This document shows, piece by piece, positions 1 through 8,406 of a stretch of DNA of 64,000 nt. The position numbers and the translations under genes were made by a program. The notes under the pieces are model-generated. The model ran no database searches. It was not told the origin of the DNA and worked only from the letters and a program-made list of their open reading frames with translations. The stretch is from the NCBI GenBank assembly GCA_947567595.1, contig CANOMQ010000008.1, positions 1 through 64,000 of the forward strand, given 5' to 3'. This DNA comes from an uncultured Lachnospiraceae bacterium. Lineage in GTDB: Bacteria; Bacillota; Clostridia; Lachnospirales; Lachnospiraceae. Positions within the stretch are counted from its first letter, which is position 1; each line of letters opens with the position of its first letter.

Positions 1-194
1 AGTGGAAAGTTATCCACATCGAAGAATAAAATCATTTAACAATTACCTAAAAATTGAAATTTGCCACAATGAAATCGTCATTTTAAGTTACCGTCCAAAT
101 GTGTTTGCACAATGCCTTTGTGAGTTACTGTAAGGCTTGTACAGACGTTTTAATGTTACATATATAAGTTTGTCGCTATATAATTTCAATCACT

Positions 195-242
195 AAAATA
201 AGCCCTGTATGCCTTACCGAAAATATGACACACAGGACTTTT
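195..242 (-). terminator. Intrinsic terminator of the small gene at 256-492
   Basis: On the minus strand TCCTGTGTG pairs with CATACAGGG, the flanking AAAAG and CTTATTTT extend the stem, and the 3' side ends in a T-rich run. It sits just after the stop codon of the small gene. Confidence 0.6.
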
Positions 243-255
243 AGCACTAAGGATT

Positions 256-492
256 TTATCGATCCTTGTATATCCATCCCCCATTTTCGTCCTGCCCGAG
301 TACATGTTCGTCATACCATTGGTTATAAAAACGGGCAAGCTCCTGATACTGCCTTTGCAGTTCCAACACACCATTGTCTGTCCCTGATAAATGTTCCGTA
401 ATCTTTTGCCTTGATTGCGATTTTGATTTCGCATGTTTCCCTGCTTTTGACTGTTTCCTTGCTTTTACCTCTTCAAAATTGATTATCTCCAT
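256..492 (-). CDS. Small charged hypothetical protein (78 aa)
   Basis: I do not recognise this protein. It is short and hydrophilic. The N-terminal part (about residues 9-30) is very basic, with many Lys, Ser and Gln, and a more acidic, aromatic second half ends in GGWIYKDR. The start is well supported: AAGGAGGT lies 6 nt before the ATG. A terminator-like hairpin follows the stop. Nothing indicates an enzyme or a membrane protein. Its position between a truncated riboswitch and the window edge, together with the repeats around it, suggests cargo or a small DNA-associated protein of a mobile element, but that is inference from context only. Confidence 0.6.
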   Translation of the reverse strand: MEIINFEEVKARKQSKAGKHAKSKSQSRQKITEHLSGTDNGVLELQRQYQELARFYNQWYDEHVLGQDENGGWIYKDR

Positions 493-540
493 TGTGATAC
501 CTCCTTAATATTTTTTTGTCTTACTGTTTTTGGCGCACTA

Positions 541-590
541 AAATAAGCCCACCATCAATCATATTTCTATAACTGATAATGGACTTATTC
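541..590 (-). terminator. Terminator-like hairpin related to the one at 195-242
   Basis: On the minus strand AATAAGTCC (581-589) pairs with GGGCTTATT (542-550) with one G-T wobble, followed by TTAG. The 3' arm repeats the sequence at 191-205. It would stop transcription entering from the riboswitch promoter at 760-788. Confidence 0.5.
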
Positions 591-640
591 AGATGTCCAA
601 ATATTTAGTTCATATCATATTAAGGCTCTCATTTTGCGTT

Positions 641-660
641 TGGTGTAAAACTGGTGTAAA
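641..660. repeat. Tandem 9-bp repeat TGGTGTAAA
   Basis: TGGTGTAAA occurs at 641-649 and 652-660, separated by 2 bp, and a GTGTTTACACC-like inverted copy follows. Short direct repeats like these occur near the ends of elements moved by tyrosine recombinases, where they bind the integrase arm domain. No integrase gene is visible here, so the role is inferred. Confidence 0.35.
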
Positions 661-711
661 CACACCTACTGTACCCTCTGAAATGCCTTATTTTACACGG
701 TTTTGAGCTAT

Positions 712-736
712 GGGAATTTCACCCTGCCCCGAAGAA
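712..736 (-). promoter_or_regulatory. Truncated FMN riboswitch (5' part of RFN element)
   Basis: Read on the minus strand, 736 to 712 gives TTCTTCGGGGCAGGG followed by TGAAATTCCC. This is the conserved opening of the FMN (RFN) aptamer: the 5' strand of P1 and the complete P2 hairpin. An intact aptamer continues with the P3 segment (GACCGG...) and ends with the CCGACAGT and GGATGRGAGAAG blocks. None of these occurs between 711 and 1. A good promoter (760-788) still lies at the right distance upstream. The element is therefore broken and cannot bind FMN as it stands. No riboflavin gene is in the window. Confidence 0.75.
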
Positions 737-759
737 TTTTCTATTTTGTTTACCCGTTC

Positions 760-788
760 ATTGTAATACAATATTATACCAAATGCAA
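760..788 (-). promoter_or_regulatory. Sigma-A promoter of the truncated riboswitch
   Basis: Minus strand: TTGCAT (783-788), 17-bp spacer, TACAAT (760-765). The predicted start near 753 is about 17 nt before the riboswitch remnant, as expected for an RFN leader. Confidence 0.6.
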
Positions 789-817
789 GTCTTTTTTCAC
801 ATCCTCCTGACATCCTC

Positions 818-2506
818 TTAATGCCCGTTTCCACGAAGCCGGAATTTCTGAACAGAAATCTTCAAATCTTTTGCATGGTTCTGCAATTCCTCTGCAGAAG
901 CCGCCGACTCCTGTGCAGTCGCCGCATTGGACTGTACCACATCAGAAATTTGACGCATTCCTTCCGTTACCTGTGCCAAAGACTGCGCCTGCTGCATTGC
1001 CGATTCTGCAATCCGGTCAACCAGCTCTGTTGACTGCTGCCCTCCGGCAATGACGTGCGTCAGAGCTTCCATCGTATCAACGGACAGCGAAGCACCGCTT
1101 TGCACCAGCTTAATCGAATTTTCAATCAGCTCCGCAATATTCTTCGCCGAATCTGAACTTTTGTTTGCCAAACTCTGCACCTCATCCGCAACGACTGCAA
1201 ATCCTTTTCCTGCCTCACCTGCGCGCGCCGCTTCCACGGAAGCATTCAGTGCAAGGATATTCGTCTGGAATGAAATATCCTCAATCGTTTTGGTAATGCC
1301 ACCAATTTGACGCGATGATGTGGAAATGTCCTCAATTGCCGCCTTTAGCGCTTCCATCTTTTCGTTGCAGGTCATCAGATGTGTCATCGCGCTCATTGAC
1401 GCCTTGCGGGCATCCTCCGCGTCCGCGGACGTGCTGTTGACCTCCTTGGAGATTTCCTGAATGCTTGCGGAAAGCTCCTCGACTGCTGCCGCCTGTTGTA
1501 CTGTGCCGCTTGAAAGGCGGTGTGAACCCATCGCTACCCGGTCGGACTCCTCTGCCACCTGCTCGGAAGTCACATTGATTTTTAACAGCGCACCGTTTAA
1601 CGCCTCCAAAATTTGACGCATTGCACTCTGAATCGGAAGAAATTCGCCGCGGTAATCGCTGTCAATTGTCAGATCCATATTCCCCTGTGCCATCTGTGTA
1701 AGCTTCGCGTCAATATCACTGATATACTTTTTCAACTCGCGCTTTGTCTCATGGATAGAGTCCACAAGCCTGCCGATTTCCGAAGTATCAGACTGCAAGT
1801 CAAATTGCGTGGACAGATTTCCTTTTGAAATCTCAAGCATTTGACCTTTCACAATTCTTACAGGGCGTAAAACTTTTGCCTGAATATAAAGCATATTACT
1901 AAATTGCATGATGGCAACGATTATAAAGACCACAATCATTTCTATTCTAATCTGATTGGTCTGCTTGATTAAGTAATCCACCTGTGCCAGCGTGCGCGTA
2001 TTCAATGCCGACAGAAACTGCTCCTTCAAGGCGTTGATTTTTGCAATCGCATTGCTATATTCCTCACCGTAAACATAGTCAAACGCGGCTACCCGTTCGC
2101 CCGCCTGCACGTTCTTCATCGCCTCCTCCTCCAACGGAACCAGTTGGTTGGAAAGCGCATACATATCGTCAATCATCTTTTGCTCTTCCGAAGTAATCCC
2201 AATTTCCTGCATGGCGGCAACACCCTTGTCACGGTTTTTGAGGTTGTTGACCTCGTTCCAATAATTATCATAGTGCTCCTGATTTGCCGTCGCCGCATAC
2301 GCCCGCACCTCGTTTGTCAGATAAGCGGAGCCATTCATAAAGCGGTTTGCATTGTAGGTCAAATCAAAGCGCTGCTCGTTTGCAGTATTCAGCGCATTGT
2401 TTGCCCGCCCGTAGGAAAACAGGGAAACCACTAAAAAAATCAACGACACAATCGAAATGCCGTTTAAAATAGATGTCATCAAGGACTGACTAATCGTTCT
2501 TTTCAT
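818..2506 (-). CDS. Methyl-accepting chemotaxis protein
   Basis: Transmembrane chemoreceptor that passes ligand signals to CheA/CheW. In order: TM1 (about 11-33), an extracellular four-helix-type sensing region (about 35-188), TM2 (about 190-210), HAMP (about 211-265, with a second HAMP-like stretch after it), then the coiled-coil signalling domain. The highly conserved hairpin tip is present (about 411-448, including [20 protein letters not shown] and [13 protein letters not shown]). There is no C-terminal CheR-tethering pentapeptide. The ATG at 2506 is chosen because GGAG lies 7 nt upstream; an in-frame TTG one codon earlier is too close. No other che genes are nearby, so this is a dispersed receptor. 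The ligand is unknown. Confidence 0.93.
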   Translation of the reverse strand: MKRTISQSLMTSILNGISIVSLIFLVVSLFSYGRANNALNTANEQRFDLTYNANRFMNGSAYLTNEVRAYAATANQEHYDNYWNEVNNLKNRDKGVAAMQEIGITSEEQKMIDDMYALSNQLVPLEEEAMKNVQAGERVAAFDYVYGEEYSNAIAKINALKEQFLSALNTRTLAQVDYLIKQTNQIRIEMIVVFIIVAIMQFSNMLYIQAKVLRPVRIVKGQMLEISKGNLSTQFDLQSDTSEIGRLVDSIHETKRELKKYISDIDAKLTQMAQGNMDLTIDSDYRGEFLPIQSAMRQILEALNGALLKINVTSEQVAEESDRVAMGSHRLSSGTVQQAAAVEELSASIQEISKEVNSTSADAEDARKASMSAMTHLMTCNEKMEALKAAIEDISTSSRQIGGITKTIEDISFQTNILALNASVEAARAGEAGKGFAVVADEVQSLANKSSDSAKNIAELIENSIKLVQSGASLSVDTMEALTHVIAGGQQSTELVDRIAESAMQQAQSLAQVTEGMRQISDVVQSNAATAQESAASAEELQNHAKDLKISVQKFRLRGNGH

Positions 2507-2529
2507 CAAAAATCTCCTTTCCCAATCGT

Positions 2530-2576
2530 CCCCTCTTGTTAAAAAATTATCAATGCTGCCATTGACAAAAGAGGGG
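2530..2576 (-). promoter_or_regulatory. Structured 5' leader of the chemoreceptor gene
   Basis: Within the leader, CCCCTC (2571-2576 on the minus strand) can pair with GAGGGG (2530-2535). Inside this, TCAATG pairs with CATTGA around a GCAG loop and is followed by a run of six T. The inner hairpin is terminator-like; the outer one ends about 12 nt before the Shine-Dalgarno. This may be attenuation or only RNA stability; no known riboswitch was recognised. Confidence 0.35.
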
Positions 2577-2653
2577 GTGTCTTTGTTCTGTTATCTATAT
2601 TGTACAGGAAATTTCAGAATTTTTCAATCAGTTTTGCAAAATTGTCTGATATT

Positions 2654-3541
2654 TCAGTCTCCATTAATTTCCTGTATAAACGAGCGCGGCGTCATGTGGT
2701 ATTTTTTCTTAAATGCCCTGTGAAAATAGGAAAGATTGTGAAAGCCGACGGACAACGAGACCTCCAAAATGGACGTATTCCCCTTCTCAAACAGCTCCAC
2801 CGACTTCTCAAGCCGCAGGTTGTTAATATATTCTATGCAGGTCATGCTCATATGTTTTTTAAAAAAACGCATAAAATGATAATCGCTGAAATAGCATAAC
2901 TTTGCCAACTCAGAAACGCTGATTTGCTCCGCGTAATGCGCCTCGATATAATCAAGCACCTGCTTGAGCTTGTCGGAAAACACCTTCGTGTCGGCGGACG
3001 ACGATTCCCCGCGGTATTGCAGCAGTAAAAACACCGCCTGCAAAAAAAGCGACTTGATTGCAAGCTCATAGCCCGTCATTTCCTTATTATATAAAGAAGC
3101 AATCTGCCCAAAAATCTCCCGCAAAAAACCATAGGCTGGATGCGAAGGCGTAATCAGGCAGGGAAGGGAAATCTCCTGATTGAAAATCGGCGTCAGATAA
3201 CGCGTCGAACAGATGTCCGTCGAATTGCCGCCCAAAAAATTCATGTGAAACACATACGTCTCCGAAACTGCCTGCTCCTCCCCGCTGCGCGAAATCGCGT
3301 GAAGCAGCAGCGGCGGCACAAACAGCAAATCGCCCTCCTTCACCGCGTGATCCGTCAAATCAATCTGATACAGGCACGCCCCCTGCGTAATCAGCGTAAA
3401 TTCCGCCTCATCATGCCAGTGAAGCACAACCGACGGATGCTCCTCGTTAAAATGCGTGACGTATTTTTTCACCGGAAAGGCAGCTTCCCCGTGCTTTGTC
3501 GCTTCCTTCTGCTCGAGTACAAGCGAATGCAGCTTTTTCAT
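2654..3541 (-). CDS. AraC-family transcriptional regulator
   Basis: One-component regulator with an N-terminal cupin sensing fold (HWHDEAEFTLITQG, about 35-55) and a C-terminal AraC-type pair of helix-turn-helix motifs (about 195-290, with YFSDYHFMRFFKKH and VGFHNLSYFHRAFKKKY). The ATG at 3541 is selected by GGAGG 5-6 nt upstream. A longer frame from a TTG would put that Shine-Dalgarno inside the gene. It is transcribed divergently from the alpha-glucosidase at 3699, with a palindromic site between them, so it probably controls that gene in response to a sugar. No signal peptide is present; it acts in the cytoplasm. Confidence 0.9.
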   Translation of the reverse strand: MKKLHSLVLEQKEATKHGEAAFPVKKYVTHFNEEHPSVVLHWHDEAEFTLITQGACLYQIDLTDHAVKEGDLLFVPPLLLHAISRSGEEQAVSETYVFHMNFLGGNSTDICSTRYLTPIFNQEISLPCLITPSHPAYGFLREIFGQIASLYNKEMTGYELAIKSLFLQAVFLLLQYRGESSSADTKVFSDKLKQVLDYIEAHYAEQISVSELAKLCYFSDYHFMRFFKKHMSMTCIEYINNLRLEKSVELFEKGNTSILEVSLSVGFHNLSYFHRAFKKKYHMTPRSFIQEINGD

Positions 3542-3575
3542 CAATTCCTCCAATCCACTGCATATAGCAGTATTG

Positions 3576-3585
3576 TGTTATAACA
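3576..3585. promoter_or_regulatory. Palindrome in the araC/alpha-glucosidase divergent promoter
   Basis: TGTTATAACA is a perfect 10-bp palindrome in the 157-bp gap between divergent genes, followed by a second TGTAACA half-site. TATAAT-like hexamers on the plus strand at 3623-3628 and 3634-3639 are likely -10 elements for the glucosidase gene. Its operator role is inferred. Confidence 0.35.
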
Positions 3586-3698
3586 TGTAACAATATTGCA
3601 AGAAAAATTAAAAATCTCCCTATATAATAGCAGTATAATACATTGAAAAGGAAAGCGCAAGAAAAGCGCAGGAAACGATATGAAGGAGGTATGGACTT

Positions 3699-5390
3699 AT
3701 GGACATCGCAAAGAAATGGTGGCACGACAAGGCTGCGTATCAGATTTATCCCAAGAGCTTTTTGGACACAAACGGGGACGGTATCGGCGACTTGCGGGGA
3801 ATTATCACAAAGCTTGATTATTTAAAGGAGCTTGGCATTGACATTATATGGCTCTCCCCCATCTACAAATCCCCGTTCGTTGACCAAGGCTATGATATTG
3901 CGGATTACTATGCAATTGCGGAAGAATTTGGTACGATGGAAGATTTTGACGAGCTGCTTATGGAAACCAAAAAGCGGGGAATGTATCTTGTGATGGATTT
4001 GGTCATCAACCACTGCTCCGACAAGCACGAGTGGTTTCAAAAGGCGTTGGAAAATCCCGACGGGGAATACGCGGACTACTTTTATATCCGCAAGGGAACA
4101 GACGGCAATCCGCCCAGCAACTGCCGCTCTTACTTTGGTGGAAACTGCTGGGAACCAATTGCAGGCACGGACAAATATTATTTCCATATGTTTGCCAAGG
4201 AGCAGCCGGACTTAAACTGGGAAAACCCGAAATTGTTAAACGAGCTTTACACCATGATTAACTGGTGGCTTGACAAGGGCGTGGCGGGCTTTCGGATTGA
4301 TGCCATTGTCAATATCGGAAAAAATACGGCCTTCCCTTCCTATGAGCCGGATGGACCAGACGGGCTTGCAAGCTGTTGGAAAATGATTGACAGCATGGAG
4401 CGGCTTGGGAACCTTTTGCAGGATTTAAAGAAAAACACGTTTGATAAATATAACGCGTTTACAGTCGGCGAGGTGTTCTCCATTGATGAAGACGCTTTAG
4501 AGCAGTTTATCGGCGAAAACGGACATTTTTCCACCATCTTTGATTTTAGCGCCCACTGCCTAAGCGACGGCGAGCATGGCTGGTACGACGCGCCGCCAAT
4601 TGAATTTAACCGTTGGAGAAAAACCATCATAAACGCCCAGCTTGAAGCGCAAAGATGCGGTTTTAAGGCAAATATCATCGAAAACCACGATGAGCCAAGA
4701 GGCGTGTCCCGTTTTCTTCCAGACCACGCCAAAACACCCGCGGGCGCCAAAATGCTTGGCACCGTCAACGTCCTTCTGCGCGGCATTCCGTTCCTCTATC
4801 AGGGGCAGGAAATCGGCATGACAAATGCCACATGGAATAGCATTGAAGAATATGACGACATTAGCACAAAAGACCAGTATCAGATGGCGCGCGCGGCAGG
4901 CTGTTCCGACGCCGAGGCTTTGGAAGCGTGCAGCAAGATGAGCCGTGACAATGCAAGAACACCTGTGCAGTGGAGTGACGCGCAAAATGCCGGATTTACC
5001 ACAGGTACTCCTTGGATGAAGGTCAATTCCAACTATCCCGAAATCAATGTGGCAAAGCAGGAGCAGGACGAAGACTCCGTACTGCATTACTACCGCAATT
5101 TGATTGCGCTGCGCAAGTCTGACGCGTATCGGGAAGTATTTACTTATGGGGAGTTTATTCCGGCGTATGAGACGGTGGAAAATGTGATGGCGTATTACCG
5201 TGCGGACGAAAACAAGCGGGTATTCGTCGCTGCTAACTTCGGGGAAACACCGGCGCAGCTTGTTTTGGAATATGACGTGAATGCGGTTCTTTTAACCAAC
5301 CAAACGCAGCCGCCTGCGCGAACAACATGGCAGGCAAAAGAGACGCTTACGCTTGCGCCTTGTGAGGTTATGGTGCTGGCTTGCGTATAA
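3699..5390 (+). CDS. GH13 alpha-glucosidase / oligo-1,6-glucosidase family
   Basis: Cytoplasmic retaining alpha-glucosidase that releases glucose from short malto- or isomalto-oligosaccharides. The family regions are clear: DLVINH (about 100-105), GFRID with nucleophile Asp201, GEVF with acid/base Glu258, and ENHDEPR with Asp331. The length of 563 aa is usual for subfamily 31. The residue after the nucleophile is Ala rather than the Val typical of oligo-1,6-glucosidases, which hints at alpha-1,4 preference (inference). Trehalose-6-phosphate hydrolase is a less likely alternative. AAGGAGG lies upstream of the ATG. There is no signal peptide, so the substrate must be imported, perhaps by the Mal transporter at 23-26 kb. 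Confidence 0.9.
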   Translation: MDIAKKWWHDKAAYQIYPKSFLDTNGDGIGDLRGIITKLDYLKELGIDIIWLSPIYKSPFVDQGYDIADYYAIAEEFGTMEDFDELLMETKKRGMYLVMDLVINHCSDKHEWFQKALENPDGEYADYFYIRKGTDGNPPSNCRSYFGGNCWEPIAGTDKYYFHMFAKEQPDLNWENPKLLNELYTMINWWLDKGVAGFRIDAIVNIGKNTAFPSYEPDGPDGLASCWKMIDSMERLGNLLQDLKKNTFDKYNAFTVGEVFSIDEDALEQFIGENGHFSTIFDFSAHCLSDGEHGWYDAPPIEFNRWRKTIINAQLEAQRCGFKANIIENHDEPRGVSRFLPDHAKTPAGAKMLGTVNVLLRGIPFLYQGQEIGMTNATWNSIEEYDDISTKDQYQMARAAGCSDAEALEACSKMSRDNARTPVQWSDAQNAGFTTGTPWMKVNSNYPEINVAKQEQDEDSVLHYYRNLIALRKSDAYREVFTYGEFIPAYETVENVMAYYRADENKRVFVAANFGETPAQLVLEYDVNAVLLTNQTQPPARTTWQAKETLTLAPCEVMVLACV

Positions 5391-5422
5391 TCATTGACAA
5401 ACCAATGTTATTCTATCATTTG

Positions 5423-5455
5423 AAAGAGGGCAGTACCGTTTGGTCTGCCCTCGTC
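5423..5455. terminator. Bidirectional terminator between convergent genes
   Basis: GAGGGCAG (5426-5433) and CTGCCCTC (5445-5452) form a perfect 8-bp stem with flanking AAA and TTT, between the glucosidase stop and the tex stop. Confidence 0.65.
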
Positions 5456-5462
5456 CCTTTCA

Positions 5463-7841
5463 TTAAGCCTTCGCGTCCGCAAGCCGCATGGTCAGCGAAA
5501 TGCGCTTCTTTGCCATATCCACGTCGAGCACCTTTACATCCACAATATCACCGACGCTCACCGCCTCAAGGGGGTGCTTGATATATTTTTCGGTAATCTG
5601 CGAAATGTGCACCAGTCCGTCCTGATGGACGCCAATATCCACAAACACGCCAAAATCAATGACGTTCCTGACCGTTCCTTTCAAAATCATGCCGGGCTTT
5701 AAGTCCTTCATATCCAGCACGTCACTGCGCAAAATCGGTTTTGGCATATCCTCGCGCGGATCTCTTGCAGGCTTTTCAAGCTCCTTTAAAATATCCGTCA
5801 GCGTAATTTCACCGATACCAAGCTCCTCGGCCATCTTCGCCTTATCCTTCACGCGCTTTTCAAGGCTCCCTGCTGATACTGCCGCCGAGGTTTCCGCTTC
5901 CTTTATGACACCTGTGTCATTTTTCTTCGTACTGCCCGTATCGACTTCCATCTGCCCGATTGCCGCCGCAAGCGCTTTTCCCATTGCCGTATTCGTGTTG
6001 CGGATAACAATGGACTGCTTTTTATTGCGGTTATTTTTGTTTTTGTCCTGCTTCGCGGGCTTCGTCTTTGCCGGCTTTGCAAGCGCCGCCTTTTTCTGAA
6101 TTTCCTTCAAGTCCTCCATCGACACGCCAAGCCTGTCCAAAAGCTGCATTGCCGCCGCATAAGACTCTGGGTGGACGCTTGTCGCGTCAAGCGGATTCTC
6201 GCCATCCGTAATCCGCATAAAGCCTGCACACTGCTCAAATGCCTTTGGTCCAAGCTTGGCCACCTTTAGAAGCTGCTTTCTGTTTGTAAACCTTCCGTTT
6301 GTCTCGCGGTAATCAACAATATTCTTCGCAATCGTCTTGTTAATGCCCGAGATATATTCCAACAGCGACGCAGACGCCGTGTTCAAATCCACGCCAACCT
6401 TGTTTACGGAGTCCTCCACCACGCCGTTTAACGCCTCACTTAATTTCTTTTGGTTCATGTCATGCTGATACTGCCCCACGCCAATCGACTTCGGATCTAT
6501 CTTTACCAGCTCCGCAAGCGGGTCCTGCAAACGTCTCGCAATCGATGCCGCACTTCTTTGCCCCACGTCAAAATTCGGAAACTCCTCCGTCGCAAGCTTG
6601 CTCGCCGAATAAACCGACGCGCCCGCCTCGTTCACGATTACATACTGTACCGGAGTATCAAGCTCCTTAATCAGCTCCACAATCACCTGCTCCGACTCCC
6701 TTGACGCCGTGCCGTTTCCAACAGAAATGAGACTGACATTGTACTTGCTAATAAGCTTTTTCAGCTCCTTCTTTGACTCCTCCACCTTGTTTTGGGGAGC
6801 AGTCGGATAAATCACCTTTGTATCAAGAACCTTTCCCGTCGCGTCCACAACGGCAAGCTTACAGCCTGTCCGAAACGCAGGGTCCCAGCCCAGCACAACC
6901 TTGCCCGCGATTGGCGGCTGCATTAAAAGCTGCTCCAAATTCTTTCCGAAGACGGAGATCGCACCGTCCTCCGCCTTTTCCGTCAGCTCGTTTCGGATAT
7001 CACGCTCAATCGCAGGCGCAATCAGACGCTCGTAACTGTCCTTGATGGTTTCCTGCAATGCGGGCGTCGTATTTTCGTTGTCGGCAGTAATCACCTTTGT
7101 CTCAAGGAAGCGGATAATGCGCTCTTCAGGCGCTTCCACCTTGACGGTCAGAATTTTTTCGTTCTCGCCGCGGTTAATCGCAAGCACCCTGTGACCTGCA
7201 ACCTTGCTTACCGGTTCCTCAAAATCATAGTACATTTCATACACGCTCTGTGCCTTCTCATCCTTTGCCTGACTAATGAGCTTTCCTTCCTCAAAGGTTG
7301 CTTCTCGAATGTATGTTCTAAATTCGGCATTGTCCGAAATCTGTTCCGCAATAATATCCATTGCGCCCTGTAATGCTTCCTTGACGTTTTTGACTTCCTT
7401 CTCCTCATTGACATAAGGCTCTGCTTCCGCAATCAGCGTATTCTGTGTTTCCTGTGCAAGGATAATCTGCGCCAGTCCTTCCAGTCCCCGTTCCTTTGCC
7501 ACGCTTGCCCTCGTCTTTCGCTTCGGACGATACGGAAGATACAAATCATCAACTGCCACCATCGTCTCCGCCGCAAGGATTTTTTCTCGCAGCTCGTCGG
7601 TAAGCTTACCCTGCTCCTCTATACTTCCAAGCACCTGAGTCTTTTTCTCCTCAAGATTTCTAAGATAGCCAAGCCGTTCGTTTAGGTTTCTTAGCACCTC
7701 ATCGTTCAAAGAACCCGTGACCTCCTTGCGGTATCTTGAGATGAAGGGAATGGTGTTCCCCTCGTCAATCAGCTTGACCGCCGCCTCCGCCTGCCACTTT
7801 TCAATGCCTAATTCCTCTTTTAGTTTTAAAATAATATCCAT
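5463..7841 (-). CDS. tex: Tex/YhgF-family S1 RNA-binding transcription factor
   Basis: Tex homologue that acts on transcription complexes and RNA. Visible parts: the N-terminal Tex helical region, the YqgF/RNase H-like domain (about 320-450, with GWDPAFRTGCKLAVVDATG), helix-hairpin-helix repeats (about 480-570) and a C-terminal S1 domain (about 715-790, GTVRNVIDFGVFVDIGVHQDG). At 792 aa it is longer than the usual 710-730. The excess is a Lys/Ala/Asn-rich linker (about 590-690) between the HhH and S1 domains. That linker contains the palindrome at 5905-5920. The gene stands alone, with its own promoter and a terminator. Confidence 0.93.
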   Translation of the reverse strand: MDIILKLKEELGIEKWQAEAAVKLIDEGNTIPFISRYRKEVTGSLNDEVLRNLNERLGYLRNLEEKKTQVLGSIEEQGKLTDELREKILAAETMVAVDDLYLPYRPKRKTRASVAKERGLEGLAQIILAQETQNTLIAEAEPYVNEEKEVKNVKEALQGAMDIIAEQISDNAEFRTYIREATFEEGKLISQAKDEKAQSVYEMYYDFEEPVSKVAGHRVLAINRGENEKILTVKVEAPEERIIRFLETKVITADNENTTPALQETIKDSYERLIAPAIERDIRNELTEKAEDGAISVFGKNLEQLLMQPPIAGKVVLGWDPAFRTGCKLAVVDATGKVLDTKVIYPTAPQNKVEESKKELKKLISKYNVSLISVGNGTASRESEQVIVELIKELDTPVQYVIVNEAGASVYSASKLATEEFPNFDVGQRSAASIARRLQDPLAELVKIDPKSIGVGQYQHDMNQKKLSEALNGVVEDSVNKVGVDLNTASASLLEYISGINKTIAKNIVDYRETNGRFTNRKQLLKVAKLGPKAFEQCAGFMRITDGENPLDATSVHPESYAAAMQLLDRLGVSMEDLKEIQKKAALAKPAKTKPAKQDKNKNNRNKKQSIVIRNTNTAMGKALAAAIGQMEVDTGSTKKNDTGVIKEAETSAAVSAGSLEKRVKDKAKMAEELGIGEITLTDILKELEKPARDPREDMPKPILRSDVLDMKDLKPGMILKGTVRNVIDFGVFVDIGVHQDGLVHISQITEKYIKHPLEAVSVGDIVDVKVLDVDMAKKRISLTMRLADAKA
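5905..5920. repeat. 16-bp palindrome ATGACACCTGTGTCAT inside tex
   Basis: This sequence falls in the linker-coding part of tex and encodes NDTGVI. A near-identical copy is inside the RsmF-like gene (54529-54544), and a related TGACA-N4-TGTCA lies upstream of nrdD (19416-19429). It appears to be a dispersed short palindromic element. Confidence 0.45.
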
Positions 7842-7891
7842 TGCTCTATTCCTTTTCCGGTATTTATTGTCACGGACAACGCCGCTTCTCT

Positions 7892-7920
7892 ATTATATGA
7901 TAAATTGGGGTTGGGTTCAA
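7892..7920 (-). promoter_or_regulatory. Sigma-A promoter of tex
   Basis: Minus strand: TTGAAC (7915-7920), 17-bp spacer, TATAAT (7892-7897), about 50 bp before the tex start. The remaining gap up to 8163 (about 240 bp) shows only AT-rich sequence and a weak plus-strand promoter near 8104 for the toxin-antitoxin pair. Confidence 0.65.
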
Positions 7921-8163
7921 GAAGCTTTTCTCTTACATCAAAAACTCCGTATTCAGACATACTGTCATGAAAATCCCCCCTTGCGCGTCCTGTGCTAATG
8001 CTTCTAAAATTATATCAATTCTCACCAGACAATGCAAACAATTCCGCAAAGAACGGCTTCTATAATAAAACAATATAAAACTGGCTTGGCTCTATCGTGT
8101 TATTGATTTTTACTTTAAATTATGATACGCTTTTAAAAACCATAAAAAAGGAGGCAGGAACAA

Positions 8164-8406
8164 ATGACATTATTGCAGGAAGCATATACCCTTATGCAGG
8201 GACAGTCCGAGAAAAATATCCAGTTGATTGTGGAGCTGCTTCAAACAATGTCCCCAAAGGAAAATATGACAGCAAAAGCACCCGCGGAATCCTTTAAACG
8301 GACTGGTCTTTCGAAAAAAGCAGTAACTCTGCCAGATGATTTCGATGAAACCTTTGACGCACTTGATAAAGAAATTGAAGATCTGTTTTATGGAGGCACC
8401 TTATGA
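8164..8406 (+). CDS. Putative antitoxin partner of the PIN toxin
   Basis: An 80-residue acidic protein encoded directly before a PIN-domain toxin, overlapping it by 4 bp (ATGA). AAGGAGG precedes the ATG. The C-terminal part, with LPDDFDETFDALDKEIEDLFY, is strongly acidic and of the type that occupies a toxin active site. The N-terminal half (about 1-40) is helical and I see no clear AbrB, ribbon-helix-helix or Phd signature. The antitoxin role rests on gene order, size and overlap rather than on a recognised domain. It would bind and neutralise the PIN toxin in the cytoplasm and may bind its own promoter. Confidence 0.7.
   Translation: MTLLQEAYTLMQGQSEKNIQLIVELLQTMSPKENMTAKAPAESFKRTGLSKKAVTLPDDFDETFDALDKEIEDLFYGGTL

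Larger units (their letters stand above)
1..711. mobile_element. Probable end of an inserted mobile element (remnant)
   Basis: This stretch lies left of an FMN riboswitch that stops abruptly at about 711, which suggests insertion into the riboswitch. It holds one short gene (256-492), two similar minus-strand terminators that share the 15-bp direct repeat CACTAAAATAAGCCC (191-205 and 536-550), and the tandem repeat TGGTGTAAA (641-649 and 652-660), which resembles recombinase arm-type sites. No integrase or transposase is visible, so the element body would lie outside the window. Positions 1-190 contain no gene I can support. The assignment is inference; simple decay of the riboswitch is the alternative. 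Confidence 0.4.

Noticed and set aside
10-18. Perfect DnaA box TTATCCACA
   Set aside because: Single copy with no cluster, no AT-rich unwinding region and no dnaA/dnaN nearby; it is not evidence of an origin.
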